From positions 310,001 through 374,000 of the forward strand of contig NZ_QHKM01000002.1 of the NCBI RefSeq assembly GCF_003258365.1: 64,000 nt of DNA, read 5' to 3'. Shown here one piece after another: positions 7,902 through 17,343 of the stretch. The translations under genes and the position numbers were made by a program. Numbering within the stretch: the stretch's first letter is position 1; each line of letters begins with the position of its first letter. The notes under the pieces were generated by a model. The model was not told where the DNA came from. It searched no databases and worked only from the letters and a program-made list of their open reading frames with translations. The stretch is from Hymenobacter edaphi. Its GTDB lineage: Bacteria > Bacteroidota > Bacteroidia > Cytophagales > Hymenobacteraceae.

Positions 7902-8930
7902 CTAAGACGCAATAAGGGCTGCGGGCTGCGCCGGCAGCAGCGGCACCGTCACGGTAAAAAACGCGTCGCGCTGCACCAGCAGCTCCTCATCAGCCAGCAG
8001 GCGGTACCGCTCGCGCAGGTTGCGCAGCCCCGTGCCCATCGAGTCGGCCGGGGTGTGCTTGGGGGCCACGCGGTTGCGCACGGTCAGGGCGCCGGAGTGC
8101 ACGTCCAGGGTCACCAGCAGGGGCACGTCGTCGCCCCCGCGGTTGTGCTTGACCGCGTTTTCGATGAGCACCTGCAGCGTGCCGGGCACCACCAGCCGCT
8201 GGTGCAGCGTGGCCTGGGGCGCGTGCAGGGTAATTTGGAAGTCGTAGGCCCGCCCGAAGCGGTGGCGCAGCAGGTAGATGTATTCTTCGGCGAAGCGCAG
8301 CTCCTCGGTTAGCGGCACCAGGTCCACGTCGCGGTGCCGGATCAGGTAGCGGTACAGCGAGGAAAAGCAGCTCAGGAAGTGGCTGGCCTCCTCGCGGTCC
8401 TGCTGAATGAGGGCGTAGAGGATGTTGAGGTTGTTGAACAGGAAGTGCGGGTCGATCTGGGCGCGCAGGGTTTTCAGCTCGCTTTCGGCCTGGGCCTTCT
8501 GCACCCGCAGCAGCCGGTGCTGGGCGTCGAAGTAGCTTTTGCCCATCATCAGCACGCCCAGCACGCCGTAGCTCTGGGCGTGGTGCATGATGGCCCAAAG
8601 CAGCCGCCGAAAGGAAAACGGACCGAAGTTGTGCAGGATCAGGTCGTAGCCGAAAAAGTACAGCAGCCCGCTGCCGACGGCAAAGCCCACAAACGCGAGC
8701 AGGCCGCGGAGCCACCCCCGGCCCCGGGCCAGGTGCCGCAAAATGACGAACACCAGCGCGTACACGGCCGCCGTGTCGAGCAGGATGTTGTAGAGAATGG
8801 CCGGCACGGCCTGCTGCCAGCTGAACTGCACCACGTACCCGTAGCCGATGATGGGGGCCGCCAGCAGCCAGTACACCGCCATGACGCGGTAATCGGAGGC
8901 GCGCAGGCGGTTGGCGGCAAACAAGGGCAC
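7902..8930 (-). CDS. LytS-type sensor histidine kinase
   Basis: A 342-residue membrane kinase. The first 130 residues hold about four hydrophobic segments with no obvious periplasmic sensor domain. A short coiled-coil linker (AKLQ-type heptads near 140-155) leads to the His_kinase core: QIDPHFLFNNLN with His 162 as the phosphoacceptor. The ATPase part has the N box ENAVKHN (Asn 258) and the G box MGTGLRNLRERY (298-309). This is the family that pairs with LytTR regulators, and the regulator gene follows directly. The signal could be the membrane state or a small ligand; nothing in the sequence identifies it. Confidence 0.92.
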   Translation of the reverse strand: MPLFAANRLRASDYRVMAVYWLLAAPIIGYGYVVQFSWQQAVPAILYNILLDTAAVYALVFVILRHLARGRGWLRGLLAFVGFAVGSGLLYFFGYDLILHNFGPFSFRRLLWAIMHHAQSYGVLGVLMMGKSYFDAQHRLLRVQKAQAESELKTLRAQIDPHFLFNNLNILYALIQQDREEASHFLSCFSSLYRYLIRHRDVDLVPLTEELRFAEEYIYLLRHRFGRAYDFQITLHAPQATLHQRLVVPGTLQVLIENAVKHNRGGDDVPLLVTLDVHSGALTVRNRVAPKHTPADSMGTGLRNLRERYRLLADEELLVQRDAFFTVTVPLLPAQPAALIAS

Positions 8931-9239
8931 GGAAAAGCAGGCGAGGAAAACCGGGCCGCGGCAGGGCGGGGCCGTTCAGCCCAAAAATACACGCTATCGG
9001 CCGGGCGGCGGGCGCTGCCCCGAATCCTGCCGGAACAACCCGGCCAAAGCCCGCGACACCTCTTGCACAGTGTCAGGCTTTGGCCGGAGAGGTAACCAGT
9101 AATTGTGTGGGTAGCGAAATAGCGTTGTACGATTGGTAAGGCAAAGATGCGCCGCCCGGCCGCGGCGCCCCGGCCCAAACCGGCGAAGGCGCCGAAAATT
9201 CGCACGAACCCCGATAAATCGGGCACGAGCCGGGCGGGC
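8931..9239. other. Intergenic region upstream of the kinase gene
   Basis: This 309-base stretch separates the EamA stop from the kinase start. I see a weak -7-like box on the minus strand (CATCTTTG, 9142-9149) and a 6-bp stem with a two-base loop (9210-9223) that may end EamA transcription. I see no gene. Confidence 0.5.
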
Positions 9240-10214
9240 CTAGCGCCGGGCCGGCTCGGCCGCCGCGGCCGCCGCAGCCGACTGGCGCCGCCCGCCGAGC
9301 ACCACCAGCATCACCGCCAGCACGATGAGGGCCGCTCCGCCGCCCATCTGCGCGTTCAGCGGCTCGCCGCCCACGGCCTGGCCCAGCAGCACGGCCACCA
9401 CCGGGTTGACGAAGGCGTAGGTGCCCGCCAGGGCCGGCTCCACGGTGCGCAGCAGCCAGATGTAGGCCGAAAACGCTATCCACGAGCCAAACACCACCAG
9501 GTAGCTGAAGGCCACCCAGGGCTGCCAGCCGATGCCGTCGAGGTGAAACGCGGCCGCCTCGCCGTGCAGCAGCCCGGCCAGCAGCAGAAACACCCCGCCG
9601 CAGAGCATCTGCATGCCCACGCCCAGGAAGGGCGAACCGCCCACCGGCTTTTTCTTCGACACCAACGAGCCCACCGACCACATAAACGAGGCGCCCAGCA
9701 CGATGGCCACGCCCAGCGCCGGGTGCCCCGGGATGAGCACCGGCGCCGCCGGGCGGGTGCTGGCCAGCAGGTACAGCCCGCCCACGCCCAGCGCCAGCCC
9801 CGCCGCCACGGTGGCCGTGGGCCGGGGCGACACCCCGCTCAGCCAGCCCAGCACGGCCAGAAACATCGGGACCGAGGCCACCAGCAGGGCGGCCAGGCCC
9901 GAGGGAATGTACTGCTGCGAGAAGGTGGTGCCGCCGTTGCCGAACAGCAGCAGGCAGAAGCCCACCACCGCGGCGCGCCCCCAGTCCTGCCGGGTGGGGC
10001 CGGGGCCGCCGCTCAGCCGCACGGCCGCGTACTGCACGCTGCCCGCCACCAGAAAGCGGACGCCGGAGAGCAGCAGCGGCGGCCAGGCCGTCAGCGCCGT
10101 TTTGGTGGCCAGGTAAGTGGAACCCCAGATCAGGTAAATAGCCAGCAGTGCCGCGCCAATGAGCAGGGGCGCGGGGCGGGCAGGAGCGGAAGCAACGGAC
10201 ATAAACGGATTCAA
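9240..10214 (-). CDS. EamA/DMT family transporter
   Basis: A 324-residue membrane protein with ten hydrophobic helices arranged as two EamA repeats. The start carries the signature YLIWGSTYLATKTAL in the first helix, and the second repeat begins near residue 150 (GASFMWSVGSLVSKK). DMT-superfamily proteins of this type (YedA-like) export amino acids or other small metabolites; the substrate cannot be read from the sequence. The start may be Met 1 at 10214 or Met 5 at 10202. It is a single gene, divergent from the SDR gene at 10504. Confidence 0.9.
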   Translation of the reverse strand: MNPFMSVASAPARPAPLLIGAALLAIYLIWGSTYLATKTALTAWPPLLLSGVRFLVAGSVQYAAVRLSGGPGPTRQDWGRAAVVGFCLLLFGNGGTTFSQQYIPSGLAALLVASVPMFLAVLGWLSGVSPRPTATVAAGLALGVGGLYLLASTRPAAPVLIPGHPALGVAIVLGASFMWSVGSLVSKKKPVGGSPFLGVGMQMLCGGVFLLLAGLLHGEAAAFHLDGIGWQPWVAFSYLVVFGSWIAFSAYIWLLRTVEPALAGTYAFVNPVVAVLLGQAVGGEPLNAQMGGGAALIVLAVMLVVLGGRRQSAAAAAAAEPARR

Positions 10215-10399
10215 CAGCGCAACGGCGCGCCAACCAGCGGCGCAGCCTTCTACGAGGCCGCAAACCTACTGGACGCCCCGGCGGCATCCAACCCGGATCT
10301 TGCGGCAGCGTGTCGGGTGGCTGGCATTGGGAGCAAAGCGCGGCCCCCGCGGAAGGCGTAGCCAGTCGGCCCCGGCCAACGAGCCGACCAACCTAGAGG

Positions 10400-10432
10400 A
10401 AAGATTGCCGCGCTTCGCTCGCAATGACAGCG
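10400..10432. repeat. Short dispersed-repeat-like sequence
   Basis: The sequence AAGATTGCCGCGCTTCGCTCGCAATGAC resembles a very common bacterial intergenic repeat with ATTGC and GCAAT ends. I cannot check its copy number from this window. Confidence 0.35.
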
Positions 10433-10503
10433 GGGTGAGCCGTTGCCGCTGCCCAGGTCCGCTGCTGCGCCGCCGCAGCCCGCCGGTCGCGTACCTTGGG
10501 GGC

Positions 10504-11292
10504 ATGAGCTTTCGGAACCAGGTGGTGTGGGTAACGGGCGCTTCCGCCGGCATCGGGGAGGCCCTGGCACGGGCGTTTGCGCAGGCGGGTGCCCGCCTCG
10601 TCCTGTCGGCCCGCAACGAGGCCGAGCTGCAGCGCGTGGCCGCTGCCTGCGCCCCGGCCGAAACATTGGTCGTGCCGCTGGACCTGGCCGATGCCGCCAG
10701 CCTACCCGCCAAGGTGCCGCTGGTGCTGGCCCGCTACGGCCGCCTCGACGTGCTGGTGAACAACGGCGGCGTGAGCCAGCGCAGCCTGGCCCTGGAAACC
10801 GCCCTCGACGTGGACCGCCGCCTGATGGAGGTCAACTACTTCGGCACGGTGGCGCTGAGCAAGGCCGTGCTGCCGCTGCTGCTGCGGCAGGGCAGCGGGC
10901 GCATCGTCACCATCAGCTCGCTGGTGGGCCGGTTCGGCACGCCCTACCGCTCGGCCTACGCGGCCAGCAAGCACGCCCTGCACGGCTTTTTCGACTCGCT
11001 GCGGGCCGAGCTGCACGGCTCCGGCGTGGGCATCAGCCTCATTTGCCCGGGCTTTATCCGCACCGCTGTGTCGGTGAATGCGCTGACGGGCGACGGCCGC
11101 GCCCTCGGCACCATGGACGAGGCCACCGCGAACGGGCTGGCGCCGGCCGAATTTGCCCGCCGGGCGCTGCCCCTTATTGCCCGGGGCGAAAACGAAGCCT
11201 ACATTGGCGGCCGGGAAACCCTGGGCGTGTATCTGAAGCGCTTCGCCCCGGGCCTGTTTGCCTGGCTGCTCACGCGGGCCCGCGTGCGGTAG
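10504..11292 (+). CDS. SDR family oxidoreductase (DHRS7-like)
   Basis: A 262-residue short-chain dehydrogenase/reductase. The nucleotide-binding motif is TGASAGIG (11-18), followed by the NNGG motif (86-89) and the active-site residues Ser 139, Tyr 152 and Lys 156 (YAASK). The CPGFIRT motif is at 181-187. Its closest pattern is the DHRS7/YqjQ-like group that acts on lipid, steroid or carbonyl substrates; the substrate is unknown. The ATG at 10504 is four bases after a TACCTTGG box (10492-10499), so its transcript may have almost no leader. Confidence 0.9.
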   Translation: MSFRNQVVWVTGASAGIGEALARAFAQAGARLVLSARNEAELQRVAAACAPAETLVVPLDLADAASLPAKVPLVLARYGRLDVLVNNGGVSQRSLALETALDVDRRLMEVNYFGTVALSKAVLPLLLRQGSGRIVTISSLVGRFGTPYRSAYAASKHALHGFFDSLRAELHGSGVGISLICPGFIRTAVSVNALTGDGRALGTMDEATANGLAPAEFARRALPLIARGENEAYIGGRETLGVYLKRFAPGLFAWLLTRARVR

Positions 11293-11476
11293 GCAGACGC
11301 GGACTTAGGTAGCCTGGTTTACCGACTTGATTTCCGAATCTGGTATACCTGGTTACTTTCCTGCCTCAGTTGTGATAATTCGCCTGGGCAGGCTGGTATG
11401 GCCCCTGGGCGGCCCCGAATCGGGAGAATCCGGGGCCCTGGCGCAGCCCGGCGGCTGAGGCGGTGTATTTTTCGCC

Positions 11477-13156
11477 ATGCGTTTTCCATTTGCTTTTTCC
11501 GCACGCCGGGTGGCCGTAGGCGCCGCGGTGCTGCTGGCGCTGCCGCGCCTCGGCGCCGCCCAGTTGCTGCAAGCCAAGCCCGCCTTCACCCGCGCCGATT
11601 CGTTGCGCGGCTCGCTCACGCCGCTGCGCAGCTGCTACGACCTCAACTACTACCACCTCGACGTCCGGCTCGATATCGGCCAGAAGGCCATCAGCGGCTC
11701 CAACCTGTTCCGCTTCACGGCCACCCAGGACTTCACCCGCCTGCAGTTCGACCTCTTCGCCAACCTCCGGGTGGAGCGCGTGGTGTACCAGGGCCAGAGC
11801 CTGCCCTTCACCCGGGAGGCCAACGCGGTGTTCGTCACGTTTCCGCGGCCCATCCGGCAGGGTGTGCGCGACGAATTCACGGTGTATTACTCTGGGCAGC
11901 CCACCGTGGCCCAGCACGCGCCCTGGGACGGCGGCTTCGTCTTCACCGAGCACGGCGCCGGGCAGCCCTGGGTGGCCACGGCCTGCCAGGGCGTGGGCGC
12001 CAGCATCTGGTGGCCCTGCAAGGACCACCAGGCCGACGAGCCCGACTCGATGCTGATCAGCGTGACCGTGCCCAAGGGCCTGCAGGACGTGTCGAACGGG
12101 CGCCTGCGTAAAATCACGCCGCTCAAGGGCGGCCTCACGCGCTTCGACTGGGCCGTCTCGAACCCCATCAACAACTACGACGTGGCCCTGAACGTGACCA
12201 ACTTTGCGCATTTCAGCGACGCGTACCAGGGCGAAAAGGGCCGGCTGACGCTGGACTACTGGGTACTGCCCGAAAACGTGGCCAAGGCCAAAAAGCAGTT
12301 CGGGGCCAACGTGAAGCCCATGCTCAAGTCCTTGGAGTCGTGGTTCGGGCCGTACCCGTTCTACCAGGACGGCTACAAGCTGGTGGAGGCGCCGCACCTG
12401 GGCATGGAGCACCAGAGCGCCGTGGCCTACGGCAACAAGTACCTCAACGGCTACCTCGGCAACGACCGTTCCGCCACCGGCTGGGGCGACAAGTGGGACT
12501 TTATCATCATCCACGAAAGCGGCCACGAGTGGTTCGGCAACAACATCACCAGCCAGGACATTGCCGACATGTGGATTCACGAGTCGTTTACCACCTACTC
12601 AGAAAGCCTCTTCACCGAAAGTCTGTTCGGTCCGGCGGCGGGCCGGGAGTACGTGCACGGCCAGCGCCGCAACATTCGCAACGACGCGCCCATCATCGGG
12701 CCCTACGGCGTAAACCGCGAGGGCTCGGGCGACATGTACGACAAGGGCGCCAACCTGCTCAACATGGTGCGCACCGTCGTCGACGACGACCGGAAGTGGC
12801 GCCAGATGCTGCGCGGCCTCAACCAGCAGTTCTACCACCAGACCGTGACGACCGAGCAGGTGGTGGCCTACCTCAACCAGCAGAGCGGCCGCGACCTGAC
12901 CCGGGTATTCGACCAGTACCTGCGCCACGCCGGCCTGCCGACGCTGGAAATCCGCTTCGATCAGGGCCGCCCCGTGGCCCGCTGGATTGCCGACGTGCGC
13001 GGCTTCGACCTGCCGGTGCGCCTGCGGGCCAGGGGCGGCGAGTGGCGCCTGGTGCAGCCCACCACCACGTTTCAGCCCCTCGACCTGCCCGGCCTGAGCA
13101 AGGACAACCTGGAAGTCGACACGTTCAACTACTACATCGGGGTGCTGGTGGAGTAG
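11477..13156 (+). CDS. Secreted M1 family metallopeptidase
   Basis: A 559-residue peptidase with a signal peptide (about residues 1-28, ending in GAAQ). The N-terminal beta-saddle domain is followed by the M1 catalytic region: GMEHQ at 309-313 in place of the usual GxMEN, the zinc motif HESGH (346-350) and the third zinc ligand Glu 369 in WIHES. M1 enzymes remove N-terminal residues from peptides; this one lacks the large C-terminal helical domain of full-length aminopeptidases, as in other short bacterial M1 proteins. A TATTTTTC box lies directly before the ATG. It is likely periplasmic or extracellular. Confidence 0.9.
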   Translation: MRFPFAFSARRVAVGAAVLLALPRLGAAQLLQAKPAFTRADSLRGSLTPLRSCYDLNYYHLDVRLDIGQKAISGSNLFRFTATQDFTRLQFDLFANLRVERVVYQGQSLPFTREANAVFVTFPRPIRQGVRDEFTVYYSGQPTVAQHAPWDGGFVFTEHGAGQPWVATACQGVGASIWWPCKDHQADEPDSMLISVTVPKGLQDVSNGRLRKITPLKGGLTRFDWAVSNPINNYDVALNVTNFAHFSDAYQGEKGRLTLDYWVLPENVAKAKKQFGANVKPMLKSLESWFGPYPFYQDGYKLVEAPHLGMEHQSAVAYGNKYLNGYLGNDRSATGWGDKWDFIIIHESGHEWFGNNITSQDIADMWIHESFTTYSESLFTESLFGPAAGREYVHGQRRNIRNDAPIIGPYGVNREGSGDMYDKGANLLNMVRTVVDDDRKWRQMLRGLNQQFYHQTVTTEQVVAYLNQQSGRDLTRVFDQYLRHAGLPTLEIRFDQGRPVARWIADVRGFDLPVRLRARGGEWRLVQPTTTFQPLDLPGLSKDNLEVDTFNYYIGVLVE

Positions 13157-13262
13157 GGCGGGCAAAGCAGCCAGCCGGGCTGGAAAAAAACGATTCGGGA
13201 AGCCTGGGGGCCTGCAAACGAGCCGCCTCTGGGCTTTATCCTTCCAGAGTCATTCAATCGAT

Positions 13263-15719
13263 ATGGGAAAATTATTACCCCTGTTGGCGGTGGTACTGGC
13301 TACCACCGCCTCGGCCCAGACACTGGACCGCACGTTTCAACCCGTGGGCGTGTATGCCCCCGCGGGCATTCAGTACGCCCTGCAGCTTACGGATGGGTCG
13401 CGGGTGTTTGCCGGCGGCATCATCCGGGGCGAAGGCCAGCCCGTCGGCGGCCTGTTTCGCTACACGCCCGCCGGGCAGCCCGACAACACGTTCAATGCCA
13501 ACGCCCGCGTGAGCATCGCGCAGGCGCAGGGCGGTGATTTTATGCAGCTGGCCGAGGCGCCGGGCGGCAAGCTGGTGGTCATGTTCTGGGCCAGCATCAT
13601 CCGGCTGAACGCCGACGGCACCCGCGACCAGGGCTTCCCGACGCTCAGCATCGGCAGCTACGCCCCCGTCCTGCTGCGCACCCTGCTGGTGCAGCCCGAT
13701 GGCAAAATCGTGGTCGGCGGCGCGTTTACGCAGGTGGGCAGCCGCCCGCTCAGGCGCCTGGCCCGGTTTCTGGCCGATGGCACCGAGGACGTGGCCTTTA
13801 CCACCGCGCTGGGCACCGGCTTCGACGCGGGCGACATCACGGTGCTGGCCCGGCAGCCCGACGGCAAGCTGCTGGTCGGCGGCTCGTTCGGGGCCGTCAA
13901 CGGGCAGGCGCGGCCGGGACTGGTGCGCCTGGAAGCCAGCGGCGCCCCCGACAATAGCTTCGGGCCCCCGATCAAGCCAGCCGCTGAAGTAGGCTACCTG
14001 GCCGTGCAGCCCGACGGCAACATCCTGGCCGCCTCGGGGCCCAACTACTCGGGCGGCCTGCTGACGGGCGGCAGCGCCGAGTTGGTGCGCCTGACCGCCG
14101 CCGGCCAGCCCGATGCCACCTTTGTCACCACGCTACGGCCCAGAGGCGGCACGTTCGGGCACACGGGCGTGGTGGGCGTGCAGGCCGACGGGCGCATCGT
14201 ATTCCAGGGCGGCACCGGCCCCAACGCCTTCGTCACCCGCCTGCTCGCCAACGGGACGGCAGACCCCGCCTGGACGCAACCGGCTTATAATCCAGTATCG
14301 GCCGCGGTAAACGCGGGGTCGGTGCAGCTGCTGCCCACCGGGCAGGTGCTGCTGGGCGGCAGTCTGCCCCAGTTTGGCGCCGCCTGGGAACGGCGCGCCA
14401 ACGTGACCCTGCTCAACGCCGACGGCAGCTACAACGCCGCCTTCGCCCCGCACCTGCTGACCCTGGGGCAGATCAACGATGCGGTGGTGCAGCCCGACGG
14501 CCGCATTCTGATTGCCGGTACCTTCTCCGAGCTGAACGACCGGCCGGCCCTGGGCCTGGCCCGCCTGTTGCCCACCGGCGCCGTCGACACGGTATTCACC
14601 AACCGCAGCCGCCTGTACGGCAGCGGCACCCTCACCGGCATCGAAGGCTACCGGGTAGCCCTGCAGGCCGACGGCAACGTGCTGGTGGCCGGCAATTTCA
14701 ACCAGGTGAACGGGCAGGCGCGGCCGAGCCTGGCCCGCCTGCTGCCTGGTGGGGGCCTCGACAATAGCTTCGCGCCTTCCGTGACGGGGCCCTCCGGCCA
14801 GTGGATAGGGCTGGTGGTGCAGCCCGATGGCCGCATCCTCGCCTCGGGGCTCCCCAACAACCTGATGCGGCTGCGGCCCACCGGCGCGCCGGACGCTTCC
14901 TTCGCGCCGGCCGTGAGCTACTGGACGGAAATGCCCGATCCGCTGCTGCTGCCCGATGGCACAATGCTGGTGGTGGACAATACGCTGACGGTGCGCAAGC
15001 TGCAAGCCACCGGGGCCAACGACCCCGCGTTCGGGGGCATTCCGGGCAGCGGCGCGGCGGGTACCTTCTACGTCCGCACGCTGGTGCGCTACCCCGATGG
15101 CCGTCTGCTGGCTGGCGGCTACGGCCTGCCGCCCGGCGGCTCGGGCAACGCCGCCGTGGCCCGGTTCTCGGCCACCGGCGCCCCCGATGCCTCGTTCACC
15201 GCCACGCTCCCGGCCAATTCGGCCCCGATTTCGCAGCTAGTGCTGCAGCCCGATGGGAAAGTGCTGGCCCTGCAGGGCGAAACCGGCACCACGCTGCGCC
15301 TGCTGCCCGGCGGCCAGCCCGACCCCAGCTACGACCCCGCCCGGCTGCCGCAGTACAACACCCGCAAACTGGTGCTGCAGCCCGACGGGGCGCTGCTGGC
15401 AGTGGGTGCCTTCGAGCACCAGGGCTACTTCAGCATTGCCCGCTACACCGGCCTCGTGACGGCGACGAACACGGCCCGGACGCTGCCCCGGCCCGCCGTG
15501 TGGCCCAACCCGACCCGCGGACAGCTGCACCTGCGGCCGAACGCGCCCGCCCGCACGATTACCCTGCTGGACTTGGCCGGGCGCGTGGTGCAGACGCAGG
15601 CCGCCACGGCCGCGGCTGAGCAGACGCTGGACGTGCGCCAGCAGCCCGCTGGGGCGTACCTGCTGCGCGTGGAGTACGCCCAGGGCGCAACGGCCACGCA
15701 GCGCGTGGTGGTGGAGTAA
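13263..15719 (+). CDS. Delta-60-repeat T9SS cargo protein
   Basis: An 818-residue secreted protein. A signal peptide covers about residues 1-19. The bulk is a series of delta-60 repeats, recognised by recurring VQPDGKIVVGG-type segments followed by RLxxxGxxDxxF turns at roughly 50-60-residue spacing, which should form a beta-propeller. The last 75 residues (from VWPNPTRGQ to the end) are a type A T9SS sorting domain, so the protein is exported through the type IX system and probably anchored to the surface. Its function is unknown; such propellers are often adhesive or ligand-binding. Confidence 0.9.
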   Translation: MGKLLPLLAVVLATTASAQTLDRTFQPVGVYAPAGIQYALQLTDGSRVFAGGIIRGEGQPVGGLFRYTPAGQPDNTFNANARVSIAQAQGGDFMQLAEAPGGKLVVMFWASIIRLNADGTRDQGFPTLSIGSYAPVLLRTLLVQPDGKIVVGGAFTQVGSRPLRRLARFLADGTEDVAFTTALGTGFDAGDITVLARQPDGKLLVGGSFGAVNGQARPGLVRLEASGAPDNSFGPPIKPAAEVGYLAVQPDGNILAASGPNYSGGLLTGGSAELVRLTAAGQPDATFVTTLRPRGGTFGHTGVVGVQADGRIVFQGGTGPNAFVTRLLANGTADPAWTQPAYNPVSAAVNAGSVQLLPTGQVLLGGSLPQFGAAWERRANVTLLNADGSYNAAFAPHLLTLGQINDAVVQPDGRILIAGTFSELNDRPALGLARLLPTGAVDTVFTNRSRLYGSGTLTGIEGYRVALQADGNVLVAGNFNQVNGQARPSLARLLPGGGLDNSFAPSVTGPSGQWIGLVVQPDGRILASGLPNNLMRLRPTGAPDASFAPAVSYWTEMPDPLLLPDGTMLVVDNTLTVRKLQATGANDPAFGGIPGSGAAGTFYVRTLVRYPDGRLLAGGYGLPPGGSGNAAVARFSATGAPDASFTATLPANSAPISQLVLQPDGKVLALQGETGTTLRLLPGGQPDPSYDPARLPQYNTRKLVLQPDGALLAVGAFEHQGYFSIARYTGLVTATNTARTLPRPAVWPNPTRGQLHLRPNAPARTITLLDLAGRVVQTQAATAAAEQTLDVRQQPAGAYLLRVEYAQGATATQRVVVE

Positions 15720-15720
15720 G

Positions 15721-15805
15721 AATGGGGCAGGAGGGTGTGGGGGTGGGAGTTCAGGAGGTTTTAAACCAACAACTCCTAAACTCCTACCCTCACACCCTCC
15801 TACCC
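15721..15805. repeat. Pyrimidine-rich inverted repeat (second member)
   Basis: A purine-rich arm with GGAGGGTGTGGGGG and GGGAGTTCAGGAGG is followed by a matching pyrimidine arm containing CTCCTAAACTCCTACC and CACACCCTCCTACCCC. The layout and words match the element at 7030-7118. It lies between two genes in the same direction and may end transcription before lpdA. Confidence 0.6.
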
Positions 15806-15807
15806 CT

Positions 15808-15815
15808 TACCTTTG
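15808..15815 (+). promoter_or_regulatory. Probable -7 box of lpdA
   Basis: TACCTTTG matches the Bacteroidota -7 consensus TAnnTTTG perfectly and lies 31 bases before the lpdA ATG. I find no TTTG at the expected distance upstream. Confidence 0.5.
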
Positions 15816-15846
15816 CCCGCAGCGCTTCATCAACCCGATTTTCAGC

Positions 15847-17253
15847 ATGAACCAATACGACGTTACCGTCATCGGCTCCGGCCCCGGCGGCTACGTGGCG
15901 GCCATCCGCTGCGCCCAGCTCGGCTTCAAAACGGCCATCATCGAGAAATACGACACGCTCGGCGGTACCTGCCTGAACGTGGGCTGCATTCCCTCGAAGG
16001 CCCTACTCGACAGCACCGAGCACTTCCACAATGCCGGCCACACCTTCAAGGAGCACGGCATCGAGCTGAGCGACCTGCAGATCAACATGAACCAGCTCAT
16101 CGACCGCAAAAACGGGGTGGTGAAGGCCAATGTCGACGGCATCCAGTTCCTGATGAAGAAAAACAAAATCGACGTCATCAAGGGCGTCGGTTCGTTTGTC
16201 GACGCCACCCACATCAGCATCACCCCGCGCGAAGGCGGCGAGGCCCAGCAGATCGAAACGAAGAACGTCATCATTGCCACCGGCTCCAAGCCCACGGTGC
16301 TGCCGTTCATCGCCCAGGACAAGGAGCGCATCATCACCAGCACCGAGGCCCTGAACATCCGCGAAGTGCCCAAGCACATGATTGTCATCGGCGGTGGCGT
16401 CATCGGCCTGGAAATGGCCTCCGTGTACGCCCGCCTCGGCGCCAAGGTGTCGGTGGTGGAGTTCATGGACTCGCTCATCCCGACCATGGACCGCGGCCTG
16501 GGCAAGGAGCTCAAGCGCATCCTGGGCAAAATCGGCATCGAGTTCTTCCTCTCGCACAAAGTCACCGGCGCCACCCGCGAGGGCGACACCGTGACCGTGA
16601 CGGCTACCAACCCCAAGGGCGAGGAAGTGAAGTTTGAGGGCGACTACTGCCTGGTGGCCGTGGGCCGCGTGCCCTACACCGCGGGCCTGAACCTGGAAGC
16701 CGCCGGCGTGCAGATGGAAGAGCGCGGCCGCATCAAGGTCGATGAGCACCTGCAAACCAACGTGCCCGGCATCTACGCCATCGGCGACGTGATTCGCGGC
16801 GCCATGCTGGCCCACAAGGCCGAAGAAGAAGGCGTGTTCGTGGCCGAGCGCATTGCCGGCCAGAAGCCGCACGTGAACTACCTGCTCATCCCCGGCGTGG
16901 TGTACACCTGGCCCGAAGTGGCCGGCGTGGGCTACACCGAAGAGCAGCTCAAGGAGCAGGGCAAAGCCTACAAAACCGGCTCCTTCCCCTTCCGCGCCTC
17001 GGGCCGCGCCCGCGCCAGCATGGACCTCGACGGCTTCGTGAAGGTGCTGGCCGACAAGGAAACCGACGAAATCCTGGGCGTGCACATGATCGGCCCGCGC
17101 ATCGCCGACCTGATTGCCGAAGCCGTGACGGCCATGGAATTCCGCGCCTCCGCCGAGGACGTGGCCCGCATGAGCCACGCCCACCCCACCTACGCCGAAG
17201 CCATGAAGGAAGCCTGCCTGGCCGCCACGGAGAACCGGGCGATTCATATGTAA
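15847..17253 (+). CDS. lpdA: Dihydrolipoyl dehydrogenase
   Basis: A 468-residue flavoenzyme, the E3 component of 2-oxoacid dehydrogenase complexes and the glycine cleavage system; it reoxidises the dihydrolipoyl group with NAD+. The FAD motif is GSGPGG (10-15), the redox-active disulfide is CLNVGC (Cys 42 and Cys 47), the NAD motif is GGGVIG (182-187), the second FAD segment is GIYAIGDV and the C-terminal catalytic pair is His 446 and Glu 451 (HAHPTYAE). The gene stands alone, with no E1 or E2 gene nearby. A decayed fragment of a second copy lies at about 19300-19430. Confidence 0.97.
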   Translation: MNQYDVTVIGSGPGGYVAAIRCAQLGFKTAIIEKYDTLGGTCLNVGCIPSKALLDSTEHFHNAGHTFKEHGIELSDLQINMNQLIDRKNGVVKANVDGIQFLMKKNKIDVIKGVGSFVDATHISITPREGGEAQQIETKNVIIATGSKPTVLPFIAQDKERIITSTEALNIREVPKHMIVIGGGVIGLEMASVYARLGAKVSVVEFMDSLIPTMDRGLGKELKRILGKIGIEFFLSHKVTGATREGDTVTVTATNPKGEEVKFEGDYCLVAVGRVPYTAGLNLEAAGVQMEERGRIKVDEHLQTNVPGIYAIGDVIRGAMLAHKAEEEGVFVAERIAGQKPHVNYLLIPGVVYTWPEVAGVGYTEEQLKEQGKAYKTGSFPFRASGRARASMDLDGFVKVLADKETDEILGVHMIGPRIADLIAEAVTAMEFRASAEDVARMSHAHPTYAEAMKEACLAATENRAIHM

Positions 17254-17269
17254 TTCCTCCGGCTGAAAA

Positions 17270-17324
17270 GCAAAACGCAAAAGCGGCTGAAGCTCCCCGA
17301 GCTTCAGCCGCTTTTGCGTTTTGC
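17270..17324. terminator. 25-bp perfect hairpin between convergent genes
   Basis: Arms 17270-17294 and 17300-17324 pair perfectly over 25 bases around a 5-base loop. A and T runs inside the stem make it a bidirectional terminator between lpdA and the gene ending at 17344. Confidence 0.9.
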
Positions 17325-17343
17325 TAATTCCTGAATTAGAGGG

